A DNA stretch of 64,000 nt, taken from assembly GCA_008921705.1 (NCBI GenBank), contig VFFE01009164.1, forward strand, positions 982,139-1,046,138, read 5' to 3'. A program made the translations under genes and the position numbers. The DNA comes from Burhinus oedicnemus. Its lineage: Eukaryota; Chordata; Aves; Charadriiformes; Burhinidae. Below the pieces are notes generated by a model. It was not told where the DNA came from, did not search any database, and saw only the letters and a list, made by a program, of their open reading frames with translations. Positions 59,751 through 64,000 of this stretch are shown here, one piece after another. Each line of letters starts with the position of its first letter. Positions within the stretch are counted from its first letter, which is position 1.

Positions 59751-62700
59751 AGTTGCCAGAGTGTGATGAGGTGACCAGTCTAATGCTATACAACCCATTT
59801 TCAGTTGGAGATGTGTTCACAAAACAACCTCTTTTTCTTTTTTTGGATAGAGTTCACTTTAATGTAGGCTATTTTATTTATTTCAGCCTTAATTTTAAAA
59901 ATCAAACAGAAATGCCCCACCATAAAATTCAATCCGATGATCTTTCTCTTTCTTAGGAAAAACATAACTCATGCATAAATTATATCCTCTAGCAAAACTT
60001 GTTTATTCATATAAAGAAAGGACGAGTCACATTATAATATGAAATTATGTCTTTAGAAATATGGTAGAAGAACATTAACTTCATTCTGAATAGGACTGAA
60101 TAAAATATTGTTCTTTGTGTAGAAATACAGAACAAGACTTAGTAACAAGAGAGTACTTGATGACCATTCACTGATCCATACATGTACACAGGATATTTTA
60201 AAATAAGTTAAGATGTTATGAATACAATTCTGCTTACTTATTTGGAATACTGAAAAATACAACTGGTATTTACATGTCTGTTCCTCTTAGGATGCAAGGT
60301 AGAAAGTTTTCCTATAAATTTAAGATTATTTGGATTTGAAAAGTTTAAACCAAGGATAATGTAAGAGTTGGCTGGCAACCTTTATTTTTACTGTACCCTT
60401 TTGAGAAACTCTCTGCAGCCCAAGAAATTAGAATCAAATTTCAAAAAGAATCTTCTAGATCAGAACATCATATCCTAGATCCAGGAATTTCCTTGCTTTG
60501 TAGAATATACAGCAGCAACCAGGAATGGTTAACTGGTGGTGGCTTCATTTTCTCCAGATAACGGAGTACTTCATATTTCTGGAAAATATCCACTACAATA
60601 TTAAACAAATGAGTGAGATAATTCCTCAGCCTCAGCTGTCCCACCTGCTTGTGCAGTCAAATAGCCATCACTGGAAGCGATGGATACAGGGGATGCTGGT
60701 TCTGTGTCATTGCAACCCTTTCCACCCTTCCCAGGGCCCATGACTACCCTGAGTAGTTTGGACCCCAGAGTTCTGGAAACAGAGGTAGCCAGGATGGGAG
60801 AGCAAGACTGGAGATTTATAGCAGACTTCCCTCAAGAAGGGTGCATATCTTTTCGGATGCCCATACACAGTGCTCTGGTAGCAGCATGTTGGCAGTCCCC
60901 ATGGACAGGGGGTCTGCTCAGGCGTGGGGTGGCCCCTGCTGGATGTGTGCCCACAGAAGGCAACAGAGAACAGGGGAGCGTTCTGCTGGGCAAGGGATTT
61001 CCCATCTTGCAGCTATCGCTGGGCTCATGAGTCATAACACTGAGCTTTTCTCCCCTTAAAAGGCAAGATTTAGTACTTTCTCTCCAAGAGGTCCCTGTCT
61101 GCCCTCTCTCCTTACTAGAAAAGCCTGAGAGAGGCTAAAAGAAGTGCTGACTTCATTACTTGGACCAAAATCAATGGGAGCAGAACCAGGCTCTCCGTGG
61201 GTTTAGATAGGTTTGAATGTACCAAATGTATACTTTGTACACAAAGTATACATTTCTGATTAAAATGTATTGATCGAAAATGAAATACAAGTAATAATGC
61301 TGTAATTTTTTAAAATTTTTCAGCTGTCTGAAAAAACCTCACGCGGTTGTAATGCAAATATGTCAACCCTTACAGCCTTTTTTCCCAGGTATATGCCTTA
61401 TGTATTAAAAGCTAATGCCCGTGCTGTTCCTTCTAACAATTTGCATACACTGAATCCACTACGTGGAGCAAAAAATATGGCTTGCATAAGGAATTGCACG
61501 CACACAAAAAAGAAGGTATGCAAAATAAACACATCAACTAGCTGAATACTAATTACCTGTACACAAATTCTGGAGACACTCAGTATGCAGAATCAATCAG
61601 TGATTGCAGTGAACACCTATAACTAATTTCCTCCAGGAAGAAAATTTTCCATTAGCTTTAGAGAATTTATACCCATTATAGAAAGGCTGTAGCTAAATAA
61701 ATATTATTTTAGTTTAATTGGATTAAAAATTAGAAATGCAAATTCTGGTGCACCATGTCTCTAAGTCCTTGTCTCCCTTTTTATGGTAATACCCTTCTAA
61801 TGGTTTAAGCCTATGAAGAAAAAACACTGAAGATTTTAACTAGCAGCTTTGCAGGGGGGCAGAAAGGAGCAAAGAAGATTTAGTGGTGAAAAGAGCAAAT
61901 AAATAGGTGCTCCAAGATTAAAAAGAGGGTAGAAGAGCATGCTGAGCTGTTGAAAGACCTCTCTGTGTTTAAAGAAAAATATTGTTTGGTTCTTTCACCA
62001 GTGCATGATCAAAATAAGAGGTACAAATTAGTTCATGGCTGCTGAAGCTACAAAACATCATGCAGAGAGCTGTCTTTGGGAACGTTTTAATGAGGAGAAG
62101 AGGTCATCAGACTGTGACATTGCTTTTCAGAATTCTTCAAGAACAACACAGACTTCCTGTTCCAAATGTGGTAAAGAATAAAACAACCTTAGTAGTAATC
62201 GTACAACTTTTGAACCGTGTTCCTTGGAAATACTGTACCGTGCTCATTTTGTAGCTTTAGTTAGCTATCTCAAAGGAACTCTTCCATATTTTCCATGTGC
62301 CCTTATTTCAAAAGTACAGTGAAATGGTAGAGCTTCAACAAGGATTATATTTATAAAATAAAGTTTTATTCAGTCTTCTAAAGAGATTTTAATGTTTTCA
62401 TTGCTCTAGGTGAAATGGTACACTGTGGCTCTGTTCATTAACATTTAGCATCAGTGCAAAAATCAAGGATTACCACATACGGTTTGAAAGGACATCCAAA
62501 ATGACTTTGAAATTAAATTCACTACAATCTTAGTTTTGCAGCATTTCAAATGTGATTTTAAAATGTATAAGTTAAGTTAATGGCATTCCAGGTCAAGTAT
62601 CCCCAGCCCAATAACAAGTCCCACATAGAATGTCATTATTTAAATTTGTGGCATACTGTATATGCTGACTAGGATTGAAGAAGTCCACTGTAAATTTAAT

Positions 62701-64000
62701 AAATAAGATGTATCCTACAGTGCAGTTATTGGAAAAAAGCTTCCTTGAGGATATTTAGAGAGACTATTAGCAGAGAGAAGATACTGGTAAATCAAATAAT
62801 TATTCTAATTTATGGGCATCATTAGCAGAAATCTCACAACTGGAATGGCTTCAGGATTGCCAATAATTATAAAAATTATAAAAATGCCAGTAACTAGCAA
62901 TTGACAGTGGTTTCTCCTCCTGATAAACAATTGCTCCTGTGAAAGAAACAAGTATCAAAATAATAATTTCTAAACCTCTTTTTCAAAGGTTTCTAACAGT
63001 AAGAAACAATACAAATGTATGTCAAATAACATTCATGAATCAGGTGCTATAGTTAACAATTTTTCTAAAAAATGACTTACTTACCTATTCATTAAAATAG
63101 GAAGAGCTGCATTACAAACCAGCCCTTTTTCTTTTTAGAATAGTTGTAATAAAAATTCATTTGGAAAAGCATCAGCAGCAATGATACAAAACTGGTGTAG
63201 ATGGGCTATTGCTCACACCATAGAAATTCTATTGTAATTCTTTCACTGCATATTCTTTTAAATTATAATCACTATGTTAAGAGAAGAAAGGATAACATAA
63301 ACCATACTGTATGCCACCTGTCTCTTCCTTTTCCACCAAATAAAGGGAGAAAATGAATTTGGTAGCTGTCTTCTGTAATCAGAATGGAAATCTCTGTCAC
63401 AGTGGTTTCACTCAGCTATTTTCATGTGTAAAGAGCACTGGCAACTGTCTGCCATCTGAAATATGTAATTCTAACCTGAAAATTGGAAGTCTACAGAAGA
63501 ACTATATATGTATTTGTTAACAAAGGCATGGTCTCATTGACAAATACACTTTAGAAATAAATATTTATTTTTATACCATTAATCTTACAGCTTTAAATAT
63601 TAATAATTACCAGGTCACTGCACCCTGCAATATTCTCCTATGAATCAGTTTACTTAAGCATTTACACTGATTTTATTTTCTGTGGTATAGTTTTCTTCTC
63701 TTTCACATGACGTACTAAATAGGCATTCAGAAATATTGTAGTTGCCTGTTTCACCTCTAAAAAATCCCAATGCAAATTTTTCCCACAAAGGCTAACAAGT
63801 TTGTTGGTTTTCAGTTTAAACCTTTAATCCTGTTTGAATGGATTGGTGTCTTTTTCCTTGATTTACCAGATTCTTCTGTCAGTGATTAGGGCCTGGGAGT
63901 TTGGGCTAATCTGAGATTTCTCCTCTTGTATTGTCATTCTAGTGCCCATTATTCTTCTCTTTTTTTTCCTTTCCAAGAATACCACTGTATTCTATTCAAT
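59751..64000. other. Intergenic, no gene recognised
   Basis: AT-rich sequence to the window edge, with a GC-richer patch around 60640-61060. A 32-bp palindrome sits at 61224-61255. No recognisable exon, including none resembling the basic helix-loop-helix region of TFEC. Confidence 0.55.
61224..61255. repeat. Near-perfect 32-bp palindrome
   Basis: Arms AAATGTATACTTTGT (61224-61238) and ACAAAGTATACATTT (61241-61255) are exact reverse complements around a 2-base AC spacer. It could extrude as a cruciform or be a dyad binding site. Confidence 0.9.

Noticed and set aside
11061..64000. Exons of TFEC, the expected divergent neighbour
   Set aside because: I looked for the conserved basic helix-loop-helix segment on the plus strand and did not see it. 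TFEC is probably beyond the right edge.
1..64000. CRISPR arrays, tRNA or rRNA genes, bacterial operons
   Set aside because: No regularly spaced repeats, cloverleaf or rRNA signatures. The sequence is clearly avian nuclear DNA.

Overview
This is about 64 kb of vertebrate nuclear DNA, almost certainly from a bird. The main evidence is the many CR1 LINE fragments whose 3' ends carry the avian ATTCTATG-type 8-bp tail, plus an ERVL-type endogenous retrovirus gag remnant and a solo-LTR-like element. No bacterial operon, CRISPR array, rRNA or tRNA is visible. The species cannot be fixed from the sequence alone.

The only host gene I can support is on the minus strand. A short first coding exon (10141-10167) encodes MDLENKVKK and ends at a consensus GTAAGG donor. 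It sits in a CpG island (about 9880-11060) with two inverted CCAAT boxes and GC boxes. The nine residues match the amino terminus of testin (TES), a PET/LIM-domain focal adhesion protein. Positions 1-10140 are therefore the start of TES intron 1, and exon 2 (PET domain) must lie beyond the left edge. A 20-base N gap lies inside the CpG island, on the intronic side of the exon.

From about 11 kb to the right edge the sequence looks intergenic. In other vertebrates the divergent neighbour of TES is TFEC; I found no TFEC exon here, so the assignment to a TES-TFEC interval is inference from synteny. The region is AT-rich and contains these layers of mobile elements: (i) a young CR1 (15.44-17.77 kb) inserted into an older CR1 (15.15-15.44 plus 17.77-19.21 kb); (ii) an ERVL gag-like remnant abutting a CR1 tail (25.37-26.23 kb); (iii) minus-strand CR1 tails at 48.0, 51.6 and 52.4 kb; (iv) an ancient minus-strand CR1-type LINE (54.74-57.27 kb) split by a head-to-head inverted pair of LTR segments (55.21-56.25 kb); (v) a 1.4-kb minus-strand CR1 (58.32-59.75 kb). 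Between about 27.4 and 48.0 kb I recognise no mobile element and no gene.

I did not find an undescribed system. The items most worth checking are the inverted LTR pair, the nested CR1, the possible divergent promoter activity of the TES CpG island, a near-perfect 32-bp palindrome at 61.2 kb, and a few CTCF-like motifs in the desert.
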